The notes: generated by a model not told the origin, from the letters alone. A stretch of DNA of 64,000 bases from Okeania sp. KiyG1 (GCF_014132355.1 NZ_BLZO01000094.1:149832-213831), one strand, 5' to 3'; shown: positions 8,955 through 17,146, counted from the stretch's first letter. A program made the numbers and translations.

Positions 8955-10097
8955 TTAATTTTTTTGATAACGCATTCCTGGTAACTGAGTAACTAACCCT
9001 AATAACTCCAACTGTAATAAAGAACTAGAAACATCTCCAGGTGATAAACCTGTTTTTTGAACAACTAAATCTACAGGAATAGCTTCACTAGAAATATGTT
9101 GAAAAACCTTCGCTAAAAGAGGTTCTAAATCTGGAATAGAATCCCGTTTTTTCTCCTCAAATAAAGATAATTGTTGAGGAGGTTCTACCACATCAATATC
9201 TAACGGTGGTATTGCTCCTAACATTTCTAATAACTTATCCATAGTAATCGGAATTACCTCCGCACCATGATTAATTAACTGCAAACAACCATAAGATTTT
9301 TCATCATCCAAACGAGCAGGTAAAACATACACATCTCGACAAAATTCATTTGCCATATCTGCAGTAATTAAAGCACCCGACCTTTGAGGAGCTTCCATCA
9401 CTAAAACTGCCCTACTTAATCCTGCAATAATTCTGTTACGTTGAGGAAAATGTTTAGAATTTGGTCTCGTACCTGCCGGATATTCACTCACAACCAACCC
9501 CTGTTTAATAACCTTTTCCGCAAGAGTTTTATTTTCCTTCGGGTAAACTGTATCAACCCCATTACCAAAAACAGCAATTGTTCGCCCCCCTGCTTCTAAA
9601 CAAGCACTATGTGCCTCAGTATCAATTCCCATAGCTAGTCCAGAAACAATAGTAAACCCACTTTTTGCCAAGGTCGAACTTATTTTCCGAGTCCAACGAC
9701 GACCATATTCCGTGGGGTAGCGAGTGCCGACTATTCCTACCGTCGGAGTAATACCTAGAATTTCTTGGGGGTCAACTATACCTCGATAATACAGCAGAGC
9801 AGGGGGTGTCGGAATTTCTTGCAAAAGGCGTGGATAGTCTGGGTCTGCTGGAGTCCAGAAATCAGGATTTTTGGCCGTGTGTTCTTCTATCAGTTGTTTT
9901 GGGTCGAGCCGCGATCGCTCTTCCACTACTTTCTCTATCTTCTGGCGGCCAAATCCTGGCACTTGGCCTAATTCTTTAGGGCTGGCCGTCCAAGCTACTG
10001 CTAAAGTCTCGAATTGTTGTTTGAGTCGTTGTAGAGCAATTGGACCTATACCACTAATTTTGGCCCATGCCAGCCAGTAGGCACGTTCTTCTATCAA
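8955..10097 (-). CDS. dprA: DNA-processing protein DprA
   Basis: 380 residues, normal for cyanobacterial DprA (Smf), the loader that places RecA on incoming single-stranded DNA during natural transformation. Residues 1-70 form an N-terminal helix-hairpin-helix (SGIGPIALQRL, VPGFGRQKIEKV). The Rossmann-like DprA core follows: GIVGTRYPTEYGRRW near 123-137, SGLAMGIDTEAH, GNGVDTVYP, FPQRNRIIAGLS, and SGALITADMANEF. The C-terminal ~70 residues look like the winged-helix DprA extension (VDLVVQKTGLSPGDVSSSLL). It stands alone, so the window shows no competence operon. The ATG at 10097 is preceded by AGAGGAGAAA, a good ribosome site. Confidence 0.97.
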   Translation of the reverse strand: MIEERAYWLAWAKISGIGPIALQRLKQQFETLAVAWTASPKELGQVPGFGRQKIEKVVEERSRLDPKQLIEEHTAKNPDFWTPADPDYPRLLQEIPTPPALLYYRGIVDPQEILGITPTVGIVGTRYPTEYGRRWTRKISSTLAKSGFTIVSGLAMGIDTEAHSACLEAGGRTIAVFGNGVDTVYPKENKTLAEKVIKQGLVVSEYPAGTRPNSKHFPQRNRIIAGLSRAVLVMEAPQRSGALITADMANEFCRDVYVLPARLDDEKSYGCLQLINHGAEVIPITMDKLLEMLGAIPPLDIDVVEPPQQLSLFEEKKRDSIPDLEPLLAKVFQHISSEAIPVDLVVQKTGLSPGDVSSSLLQLELLGLVTQLPGMRYQKN

Positions 10098-10656
10098 TTA
10101 TTTCTCCTCTTGAGCAATTGGTGTTTTTGAGATAGCAGTCAGCGGTCAGCAGTCAGCTATTCCTAGGTCATGCTGCGCAAACAGCTTCTCTGGCGTGTAT
10201 AGTGGAGGACATTGCAGGCAACGTCCCTACTTTATTGTCAAACGCCAAAGTAAAGAAGGTACTGCTATATTTTATGGGTTCTGGCTCTCCCAGAATTTAT
10301 CTAAAATCTAAAAGTAAATTTATTGATTTTTTCTTCAATCTATTATTGACGTTTTGTTCAACATTGATTAAAATATAAATATACAGCAAGGAACAAGTTG
10401 CTTAGGACATAGACTGATGATGAACCTCAGACAGGAAAATGTTTTACCCCTGTTCCCTATCCCTATTTCCTGTTATAGCAGTCGAAGCAATAGCTGAATG
10501 TTGTTTGCGGAGCATTCCGTAGGAAACGCTGATAGCTGATAGCTATACAAAGAAAGCTTTCAAACCTGACTAATTTATCTAATTGGTAGCAGCTAATTTC
10601 TAAGCTGAAACCGAGGGATTTTCTGTGGAAATTTTGTCAAAAATTGGAGAAAAAAT
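10098..10656. other. Intergenic region with small repeats
   Basis: Contains GCAGTCAGCGGTCAGCAG repeats (10136-10156) and two copies of the GCATTCCGTAGGAAA/TGCGCAAACAG small palindrome family (about 10170 and 10497). The 3' part (10560-10656) should hold the promoter of the VWA gene, but I cannot assign -35/-10 boxes with confidence. Confidence 0.45.
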
Positions 10657-11337
10657 ATGACTAATAATATAGAAGTAGTATTCAGCTTTGACACAACTGG
10701 CAGTATGTATCCTTGCCTAACTCAAGTACGCCGAAAAATCCAAAGTTCAGTAACTCGATTAATGTCAGAAATTCCTGGTATTCGGATTGGAATTATTGCT
10801 CATGGAGATTATTGCGATCGCCACTCTACTTATGTGACTAAACAATTAGAATTATCCCAAAATATAGATGCTATTTGTAACTTTGTAGAAAGGGTAGGAA
10901 AGACAGGTGGTGGAGACGCGCCAGAATGTTATGAATTAGTATTACATCAAGCCCAATCTTTTGCTTGGACTCCGAAAACTACCAAATCTTTAGTATTAAT
11001 TGGAGACGATATTCCTCATCCACCTAGTCAAAATCCTCAGAAGCTAAATTGGCGAGAAGAAGTGAATAAATTATCAGATATGGGAATTACAATTTATGGC
11101 GTACAAGCATTAAATCGTCGTCATGCCACGATGTTTTATCAAGAATTGGCAGAAAAATCGGGTGGGTTTCATATCAAGTTAGACCAATTTGCTTATATTA
11201 ATGATTTATTTTTAGCAGTTTGTTATCAACAATCTTCAGATGAAGAGCTGCAAAGTTATGAACAAGAAATTTTAGATATGGGGCGAATGAATCGTGGTTT
11301 AAATCAAATTTTTAATACCATGTTAAATCGAGAATAA
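10657..11337 (+). CDS. VWA domain protein, N-terminal part of a gene cut by an in-frame stop
   Basis: 226 residues forming a von Willebrand factor A domain. Strand 1 carries a MIDAS-like DTTGSM (residues about 13-18, Asp-x-Thr-x-Ser); a later Thr/Asp-containing GGGDAPE and the LIGDDIPH strand supply the remaining metal-site residues. Such cytosolic VWA proteins are metal-dependent protein-binding modules. The frame ends in TAA at 11335-11337 and then stays open in the same frame to 11718, where the sequence is clearly conserved protein. The gene was therefore probably one ~353-codon gene. The shortened product may still fold, because the VWA domain itself is complete. Confidence 0.85.
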   Translation: MTNNIEVVFSFDTTGSMYPCLTQVRRKIQSSVTRLMSEIPGIRIGIIAHGDYCDRHSTYVTKQLELSQNIDAICNFVERVGKTGGGDAPECYELVLHQAQSFAWTPKTTKSLVLIGDDIPHPPSQNPQKLNWREEVNKLSDMGITIYGVQALNRRHATMFYQELAEKSGGFHIKLDQFAYINDLFLAVCYQQSSDEELQSYEQEILDMGRMNRGLNQIFNTMLNRE

Positions 11338-11718
11338 ACCAGTATTTATGAGTCAGCATATTTGCGAGTTGTGACACCGGGAAGGTTCCAAGTATTAGAA
11401 GTGGATGAGAATAAACCGATTAAAAAATTTGTTCTAGAAAATGGTTTGACTTTCAATAAAGGGCGTGGTTTTTATGAGTTTACTAAGACCGAAACTATTC
11501 AAGGTAAAAAAGAAATTATTTTAATGGATCGAGCAACAGGAGATTTATTTGAAGGAGAATCTGCACGGGAAATTTTAGGTTTACCTCATGGTACAACAGT
11601 GCGAATTAAACCTAATAATTTGGAGAAATATGTGGTGTTTGTTCAGAGTACATCCGTGAATCGGAAATTAATTGGTGGAACTCGTTTTTTGTATGAAGTT
11701 GAAGATTGGAGTTTATAG
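11338..11718 (+). pseudogene. Separated C-terminal domain of the VWA gene
   Basis: This continues in the same frame as the VWA gene directly after its TAA stop, with no further stop until 11718. It encodes a compact domain (VVTPGRFQVLEVDE, KGRGFYEFTKTETIQGKKE, MDRATGDLFEGESARE, KYVVFVQSTS) that I believe normally ends cyanobacterial VWA proteins of this kind. Independent translation could use TTG at 11362, but no good ribosome site precedes it. Possible explanations are a nonsense mutation, a sequencing error, stop readthrough, or expression as two chains. Minisatellite DNA (GAAGGAAGAA) follows immediately. Confidence 0.7.
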
Positions 11719-11872
11719 AAGGAAGAAGTAAGGAGGAAGAAGGAAGAAGAAAAAATCTGGCTCTGAGTTTTAAGCTTTTGATATGTCCGCGCCCTTTCCT
11801 TTGACTGCTATAATTTGGGCTAGGGAATTTGATTCCCTGGCTCTGGGGAAAATTTGCCATTTATCTTGATAA

Positions 11873-11977
11873 TTAGATGGATTTTTAGCGGACCTTAAGC
11901 GAGAAAATTTAGTTTCTCGGCAATGGTTATTAGCTGAAGAAGGTACGGTTAAATGGCAAGATAATTGGGCTTATTGA
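11873..11977 (+). pseudogene. Gene remnant, 34-codon C-terminal fragment
   Basis: An open stretch after a stop at 11870 encodes a charged, protein-like segment (DLKRENLVSRQWLLAEEG, then TVKWQDNWAY and stop). Codon use and composition look genuine, but no start or upstream domain remains. It is probably the tail of a lost gene, possibly a further part of the VWA locus. The source family was not recognised. Confidence 0.35.
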
Positions 11978-12007
11978 ACTACTATTCCCTGGAAGGGTTG
12001 TTAATAG

Positions 12008-12056
12008 AAGATTGACATACTCCCTACCGTGAATGTTCGGAGGGATTCTCAATCTT
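12008..12056. repeat. Solo IS200/IS605-type end hairpin
   Basis: AAGATTGA (12008-12015) pairs with TCAATCTT (12049-12056), enclosing GACATACTCCCT paired with AGGGA and CCG with CGG. GACATACTCCC is the same motif found, inverted, at the right end of the broken tnpB element (32012-32025). This is probably a remnant end of an IS605/IS1341-group element or a derived mini-element. Gap 11978-12214 otherwise holds nothing recognisable. Confidence 0.55.
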
Positions 12057-12214
12057 ATGCTAGTTTTGGGCTGTATTTTAAGCACAGAATGTGGTTTATA
12101 ATAATAGCTAAATAGGATGGCTATAACAGGGAAAGAGTAATATAATAGTAATTTAGTTTAATTCCAGCAATTCTGACTGAAAATAACTTTTTTGATAATA
12201 ATTTTCTATTAAAT

Positions 12215-13255
12215 ATGCGCTATTCTGGTAGAGATTTTTTATTATGGCTGTTCTGGTTAGCAATTTTTTCAATCATCTCAATTACAGCGATTGGGTATTA
12301 CTCAAACAACACCAATAATTATACAGACCAGACCGGAATTACATTTATAATTATCGCTCTATTTTTAGTTGCATTGCTAATAAATATTACCAATACAATG
12401 AAAATTAAGTGGGAATTTGCAAATGTAAAACACAGTGGGTCTGACTCTAGTTTGTTCAAGCAGCATATTAAAAATCTAGAACAGGCAGCTAAAAATAGTT
12501 TGCAAGTTGACCAAGAGTTTTTGTTAGAAATAATGGAAAATAAATTGAGTCGAAGAGAAAATTGGGTACAGCTTTTTGCAGGTTTATTGATTACTCTAGG
12601 AATGATAGGTACTGTGCTTGGTTTGACTTTATCAATGGGCGGTCTCTCCGAAGCAATTGATGGAATTAGAGTTAATATGCAGTCTAGGGATATTGCTGAC
12701 CCTTCCAACATGGCAGCTTCTTTATCTGGACTTGGCAAGGCATTGTCTGGGATGTCTAGTGCATTTATCACTACTTTAGTTGGTGCTTTTTTAGGTGGAT
12801 TATTTCTGAAAATACTCAGCCATTCTACTACTAACTTAATTGAAGATTTGCTGGATAATATTAGGTTTTTAACTGAGGTTGAATATTTGCCTGAATTGCA
12901 AAAGCAGGCATGGCAGCGAGAGTTGAAAAACCTATCTACTGCCAACCGCGATTTAAAAATGTTCGTCGATAGCTCTCAACAAATTGATTCTCTTTTAAAG
13001 GAATATACTTACAGCATGATGAAAGCTTCAAAGGACATGAATTCTGTTACTGAAAGTTTAGAATTTAGGATTACAAAGCATATTAAAAATTTGAGTCAGG
13101 CTGTGAATATTAGCCATCACAATAAATTGTTAACTGACTTAAACAAAACTGTTATCGGTCTTAATCGCTTAACAGTATTTTTTATGTTTTTGATGGTGGT
13201 TTTAATCTTAGTATTTGTTGTAGGGTTTGTCGTTTTATACCGAGCTTATTTATGA
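12215..13255 (+). CDS. MotA/TolQ/ExbB-like proton channel protein with extra C-terminal membrane segment
   Basis: 346 residues. Two N-terminal membrane helices (about 9-29 and 42-62) are followed by a cytoplasmic segment. The characteristic MotA/TolQ block comes next: TM3 near 115-140 (GLLITLGMIGTVLGLTLSM), then SGMSSAFITTLVGAFLGG for TM4 near 178-200. A helical region (about 215-310) precedes a fifth helix at about 322-343. This family forms pentameric stators that pass ions and rotate against a dimer of a MotB/TolR/ExbD/ZorB-type partner. The next gene, overlapping by 4 bp, encodes a protein with the expected partner features. The fifth C-terminal helix is not typical of MotA, ExbB or TolQ. 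No flagellar, Tol-Pal or siderophore genes are nearby. Confidence 0.8.
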   Translation: MRYSGRDFLLWLFWLAIFSIISITAIGYYSNNTNNYTDQTGITFIIIALFLVALLINITNTMKIKWEFANVKHSGSDSSLFKQHIKNLEQAAKNSLQVDQEFLLEIMENKLSRRENWVQLFAGLLITLGMIGTVLGLTLSMGGLSEAIDGIRVNMQSRDIADPSNMAASLSGLGKALSGMSSAFITTLVGAFLGGLFLKILSHSTTNLIEDLLDNIRFLTEVEYLPELQKQAWQRELKNLSTANRDLKMFVDSSQQIDSLLKEYTYSMMKASKDMNSVTESLEFRITKHIKNLSQAVNISHHNKLLTDLNKTVIGLNRLTVFFMFLMVVLILVFVVGFVVLYRAYL

Positions 13256-14091
13256 AAAAGCGCAAACGAAATAAAAATGAAGTTTTGACATCCGAGTTAT
13301 TATCAGACCTTTCATTCTCAACTCTCGGCTTAGTTTTAATCGTTTTCGTTGTCTATTCTATAATTTTCAATTCAAATACCCCTTATCACAAACTTGTCGA
13401 ATTAAGAAATACTATTTCAGAGTTAGAATCTAAAGGCGATCGCTTAGAAAGTAAAATAGCTAAGTTAACAGAAAGTAGCGCTCGTCTTTCTCAAGAAAAA
13501 GCTGACATCGAGAAAAAAAATACAGAACTAGCTAACTCAGTAGAAAAGTTGGAAAGTCAAAACACTAACTTAAAAGAAAAAGTTAGCTTGTTATCAGAAA
13601 ATAAATCACAATTAGCTAAGGAAAAAGCTGCTCTGGAACAGCAAAAAATAGCACTGAATAAAACGAATAGTAATTTAATAACCGATAAAAACGAAGCAGA
13701 GGAAAAAGCAGAAAGGTTTGAAAGAAGACTAAGGCGCATTCAGCGTAAAAGCAGATATACCGGTTATTATGTTGGAAATTACAGAGGCATTATGTACACG
13801 CAATACTGTAACGGTCCCTATATTATAATTGAAGGAAAGCAGAGCATTTTTTATTTTCAAGAAGCTAATATACTTGTGTATTCCAAAACTCTTGAAAATT
13901 ACGGAACATTAACTTTTGAATATAAAGGAACTTTAACTGGAAATACTTTTACTGGAAAGCCTAGAAAATATTCTCCAGGCGAAAGAAGCAGTTCCTGCAA
14001 CCCTGACGCTGGAATAGAAGTCAAGTTTTCAGATGGCTACGCAAAAGTTGACGGCGACTTTGGAACTGAAACTTTGGGTAAAGTTAAGTAA
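13252..14091 (+). CDS. MotB/ExbD/ZorB-like partner: membrane helix, coiled coil, unknown beta-rich domain
   Basis: 279 residues, start overlapping the upstream stop (ATGA), so the pair is translationally coupled. A basic N-terminus (KKRKRNKNE) leads into one membrane helix at about 22-40 preceded by Asp19 (SDLSFSTLGLVLIVFVV), the arrangement of the ion-binding Asp in MotB/ExbD-type subunits. Residues about 48-165 form a long heptad-rich coiled coil (SELESKGDRLESKIAKL). The last ~110 residues are Tyr/Gly-rich and beta-like (YTGYYVGNYRGIMYTQYC ... GTLTFEYKGTLTGNTFTG) with cysteines near residues 187 and 244. There is no OmpA-type peptidoglycan-binding domain, which sets it apart from MotB and ZorB. 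I do not recognise the C-terminal domain. Confidence 0.75.
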   Translation: MKKRKRNKNEVLTSELLSDLSFSTLGLVLIVFVVYSIIFNSNTPYHKLVELRNTISELESKGDRLESKIAKLTESSARLSQEKADIEKKNTELANSVEKLESQNTNLKEKVSLLSENKSQLAKEKAALEQQKIALNKTNSNLITDKNEAEEKAERFERRLRRIQRKSRYTGYYVGNYRGIMYTQYCNGPYIIIEGKQSIFYFQEANILVYSKTLENYGTLTFEYKGTLTGNTFTGKPRKYSPGERSSSCNPDAGIEVKFSDGYAKVDGDFGTETLGKVK

Positions 14092-14240
14092 TTTAAGTCA
14101 GGATTCTAAAAATATCAACTCCTCATCCACATACCTTATCTCAGTAACTTGAGAAACGCTATAGTTGACTGATTCAATTCTGGAAAAATATGTTAAACCA
14201 AGTACAAGTGACAATAAAATTTATATGACTGATAACTGAA

Positions 14241-15584
14241 ATGACTACCACAAATACCAAATCATCATTACCGCTACCACCAGGAAACTTTGGTCTACCT
14301 TTTGTTGGTGAAACTATCAGTTTCTTAACAGATAATACATTCGCCGAAAAAAGAGAAAAAAAATACGGACGAATCTATAAAAGTCATATTTTTGGCAACG
14401 CCGTATTTTTAGCCGGAGCAGAAGCGAATAAATTTCTGTTTTCCAATGAAAATAAATACTTTACTGCCACTTGGCCAAAAAGTACCAGGATTTTATTAGG
14501 TCCTAACTCTTTGTCCGTACAACAAGGTAGTCTTCATCAACAACGGCGTAGACTATTGGCCCAAGCATTTCAACCAAGAGCTTTGGCAAATTACACTCCC
14601 ACAATGGAAAGCACGACTGCTAACTATCTAGAGAAATGGGCAAAAATGGGTACGTTAACTTGGTATCCCGAAATTCGTGACTATACCTTTGATATTGCTA
14701 GTCGTTTATTTATAGGTAGTGATGGGGGTTCTCAAACAAAATTAGCTAGTTTATTTGAAGAGTGGGTCAAAGGCTTATTTTCAATTCCCCTATCATTACC
14801 TTGGACAAGATTTGGTAAAGCACTTCGTGGTAGGCAAAAATTACTCCAATACATTGAAGAAATTGTTTTGCAACGACAGCAACAACAAAATTTGGGTGAG
14901 GATGCATTGGGAATACTCCTGCAAGCGCGGGATGAAGATGGAAATGCTTTACCTTTGAATGAATTGAAAGACCAAATATTATTATTGCTGTTTGCTGGTC
15001 ACGAGACATTAACCTCAGCGATCGCCTCTTTCTGTCTATTAATAACCCAAAACCCCAATGTACTTACCCGCGCTCGTGAAGAACAAAAACAATTTTCTCC
15101 CACCGAACCCTTAACTACAGAAAATCTCAAACAGATGACTTATCTAGAACAAGTTCTCAAAGAAGTATTGAGATTAATTCCACCTGTGGGGGGTGGGTTC
15201 CGACAAGTAATTCAAGACTGTGAATGTTGTGGATATTCTATTCCAAAAGGTTGGTTAGTTCAGTATCAAATTGGCAAGACTCAACAAGATGAAACTATTT
15301 ACCCAGAACATCAAAATTTTGACCCCGACCGTTTTGCCCCAGAAAATGCTGTAGATAAACAAAAAATATTTGGTTATATTCCCTTTGGCGGTGGGATGCG
15401 AGAATGTTTGGGTAAAGAATTTGCTCGTCTAGAAATGAAGATTTTTGCCACCAAATTGTTACGGGGTTATGAATGGGAGCTGCTACCAGAACAAGATTTA
15501 AGTCTAGTTGCAGTACCAACACCTAACCCTCGTGATGGTTTAAAAATAAAATTCTGGCATTTAGATAGACGAGAAAAAGATTGA
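14241..15584 (+). CDS. Cytochrome P450, CYP120-like
   Basis: 447 residues, full length for a soluble bacterial P450 monooxygenase. The Pro-rich N-terminal hinge (LPLPPGNFGLPFVGET) is followed by the I-helix AGHETLTS (about residues 251-258), the ExxR pair in KEVLRLIPP, the PERF-like DPDRFAPEN, and the haem-binding FGGGMRECLGKEFA with the Cys ligand near residue 391. The overall pattern fits CYP120 of cyanobacteria, for which retinoid hydroxylation has been described; substrate here is inference. It needs a ferredoxin partner encoded elsewhere. The start ATG follows TGATAACTGAA, a short repeat also found before the ATG at 23841. It is preceded by 150 bp of AT-rich DNA after the motor pair and is probably transcribed separately. 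Confidence 0.92.
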   Translation: MTTTNTKSSLPLPPGNFGLPFVGETISFLTDNTFAEKREKKYGRIYKSHIFGNAVFLAGAEANKFLFSNENKYFTATWPKSTRILLGPNSLSVQQGSLHQQRRRLLAQAFQPRALANYTPTMESTTANYLEKWAKMGTLTWYPEIRDYTFDIASRLFIGSDGGSQTKLASLFEEWVKGLFSIPLSLPWTRFGKALRGRQKLLQYIEEIVLQRQQQQNLGEDALGILLQARDEDGNALPLNELKDQILLLLFAGHETLTSAIASFCLLITQNPNVLTRAREEQKQFSPTEPLTTENLKQMTYLEQVLKEVLRLIPPVGGGFRQVIQDCECCGYSIPKGWLVQYQIGKTQQDETIYPEHQNFDPDRFAPENAVDKQKIFGYIPFGGGMRECLGKEFARLEMKIFATKLLRGYEWELLPEQDLSLVAVPTPNPRDGLKIKFWHLDRREKD

Positions 15585-15734
15585 AACTATAGCGCTACGC
15601 ATTCAGGTGTTTGACATGAATATAAGCTGTTTGCGCAGCATTCCGTAGGAAAACCCTTTTGTATTTCCCTATTACCTGTTGCCTTGCGCTATAGGATTTA
15701 ATCTTTATGTAGTAGGGAACAGGTAACATTGGTG

Positions 15735-15826
15735 CGACCCCGCATCGGTGAACACTCCCCACACTCCCCACACTTCCCACACTTCCCACCCTCCCCACAC
15801 TTCCCACACTTCCCACCCTCCCCCAC
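15735..15826. repeat. CACTCCCCACACTTCCCAC minisatellite
   Basis: A C-rich tandem repeat of about 10-bp units (CACTCCCCA, CACTTCCCAC) between the P450 gene and the DUF2103 gene. Related C-rich tracts occur at 23755-23805 and 63724-63811. Frames through it are non-coding. Confidence 0.85.
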
Positions 15827-15842
15827 TCCTGAAAAGCAAACC

Positions 15843-16142
15843 CTATTTAGCTAAGACATAGGCGATCGCCTCTTCTAAATCTTCTTGAGTTAAGCTAGTT
15901 AACATAAACACTTCTTGAACTGTCTTTCCTTGTCTAGCAATAAGTTTAAAACCACCTCGAATAGGCACTGAAACTTTTAATTTCATGTGGGGAATATGAC
16001 TTCTGGACCTGCTGATAACTCCTGGAGTAACAGTTTCAATACCCTGACGTTGGGTTAGTTTCTCTAAAATAGGAATCAACCCTTCAATATGGGTAGAATG
16101 ATTCCAAACTAGACGACCTTTAGATTTTGATGATTTTTTCAT
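15843..16142 (-). CDS. DUF2103 family protein
   Basis: A 99-residue basic protein matching the small DUF2103 family of cyanobacteria. Features are the N-terminal KSKGRLVWNHSTHIEGLIP with two His, the RSRSHIPHMKLKVSVPIRGG centre with further His, and the C-terminal SLTQEDLEEAIAYVLAK helix. The His-rich pattern suggests metal binding, but function is not established. It is convergent with the P450 gene, with the minisatellite between them. The start is ATG at 16142 with GAGAAAG upstream. Confidence 0.8.
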   Translation of the reverse strand: MKKSSKSKGRLVWNHSTHIEGLIPILEKLTQRQGIETVTPGVISRSRSHIPHMKLKVSVPIRGGFKLIARQGKTVQEVFMLTSLTQEDLEEAIAYVLAK

Positions 16143-16410
16143 GGCACTTTCTCCATCTGTACATCTTCAGTCTACTTAAAGGGATAGATTAGAGGCAAAA
16201 AAAAATGGCCCGATGCTTAACGAAGTCAGAAGTCAGAAGTCAGAAGTCAGTAGGGGTGGTTTCCTACGGAATGCTCCTAATTACTCGAACTACCCGTACA
16301 GAAGTTATTTTTGTAACGGGAATTTGAGCTCCGCATGAAGATGAAGAGAGAGAAAGGAGCGATCGCAACTTGACTTGAGCAAAAAGTCAAACTCCCTGTT
16401 TACTTTCTTA

Positions 16411-16673
16411 TATCATGTCCGGTTGAACAGTTATAAATACAGGACTTACGCAGAGACTCTACATATAGGGAGGGCGAATACCATTCGCCCCTACAAATGG
16501 TGGCTTAAAAGTCAATTTGCGTAAGTCCTGAAATAATCAGGGAGGAGTCAGGAGTCAGGAGTCAGGAGGGAAGAAAGAAGAAGGAAGAGGAAGAACTGGA
16601 GTTGAAGGAGAAAGTTTTTTTGGTCGCGGAGCGCGGAACGGAGTTCTATCACGCTCTTATCCGGACATGATAT
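16411..16673 (+). mobile_element. MITE family 1 copy, TA target duplication
   Basis: Ends are ATATCATGTCCGG at the left (16410-16422) and CCGGACATGATAT at the right (16661-16673), flanked by TA on both sides. Copy B of the duplicated leader has the uninterrupted site (TACTTTCTTGCGGAATG at about 25936-25952), so insertion at TA is directly shown. TA target duplication is typical of IS630/Tc1-mariner-type transposases. The interior has the conserved GGTTGAACAGTTATAAATA, a GGAGTCAGGAGTCAGG tandem repeat, and a second MITE inserted at 16440-16530. Other copies: 19182-19266, 43649-43828, 63229-63445; fragments near 33600 and 50169-50290. Confidence 0.85.
16440..16530 (+). mobile_element. MITE family 2 copy, 91 bp, nested in family 1
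   Basis: 13-bp perfect inverted ends CAGGACTTACGCA (16440-16452) and TGCGTAAGTCCTG (16518-16530), flanked by the 5-bp direct repeat AAATA. The centre is the palindromic GGGCGAATACCATTCGCCC. It interrupts the TTATAAATAAATA stretch that is continuous in the family 1 copies at 43649 and 63229. Other copies: 25975-26065, 27710-27802, 41049-41140, 41270-41542 and 54221-54295; one-ended pieces at 39460 and 40945. Confidence 0.88.
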
Positions 16674-17146
16674 TACGGAATGCTGGGCAAAGAAGGAAGC
16701 ATTATATTCAGACAAGTTGTTTACTCTTGACTAGAATTTAGATTTACACTTGCACCTGGACTGGAACTAACTCATATTTACTTTGGTTTTTTGTGCTATC
16801 CCGCAATGTCTTTAGCCTATTTTTTGATTTTGAATAGGTAAATGACATTTTGAACAGGTAAGTGAACATTTTGAACAGGTAAGTGAACAGAAAAGTGAGC
16901 AGAAAGGTGAACGATCGGGCTGGAATTTTTGTGTAATTATAATTAGTAAGCCAAACTAATTTATACAAGACTTACGCATTAGGTAGGAAAAACTAGGATT
17001 TTAGATTGCTGTCCGGAACGGAGTGCTCGGCAAACCCTGTCGGTCGCTTCGGAGGAAAATACGTTGTACTGTGTAAGTCCTATGTATATATCAAGTTTAT
17101 TGAGGCTTCACAAAATCATAAAATTACATTATAAGGATATTTACTT

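Larger units (their letters stand above)
16356..17130 (+). promoter_or_regulatory. Duplicated leader, copy A, upstream of cupin/DegT genes
   Basis: This segment is closely similar to 25890-26495. After subtracting the transposon-like insertions both are about 510 bp. It contains, in order, GGAGCGATCGCAACTTGACT, a conserved TTGTTTACTCTTGACTAGAATTT block, a row of GTGAACA/GGTAAGTGAACA direct repeats (about 16845-16912), the block AATTATAATTAGTAAGCC, an old 'ACTTACGCA' element, and TTTATTGAGGCTTCACAAAA just before the gene. Being kept upstream of two unrelated genes suggests promoter or regulatory content, or an intergenic repeat carried along. No start box was assigned with confidence. Confidence 0.6.

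Noticed and set aside
12319-12945. Long open frame antisense to the MotA/TolQ-like gene (208 codons)
   Set aside because: It mirrors the codon structure of the sense gene, has no family resemblance and no ribosome site; the sense frame has clear membrane and family motifs.
12215-14091. Assignment as Zorya ZorA-ZorB
   Set aside because: The second protein lacks the OmpA-like domain, the first lacks the long ZorA tail, and no ZorC/ZorD/ZorE gene follows.
15595-15816. Minus-strand Gly/Ser/Val frame
   Set aside because: Generated entirely by the CACTCCCCA minisatellite.
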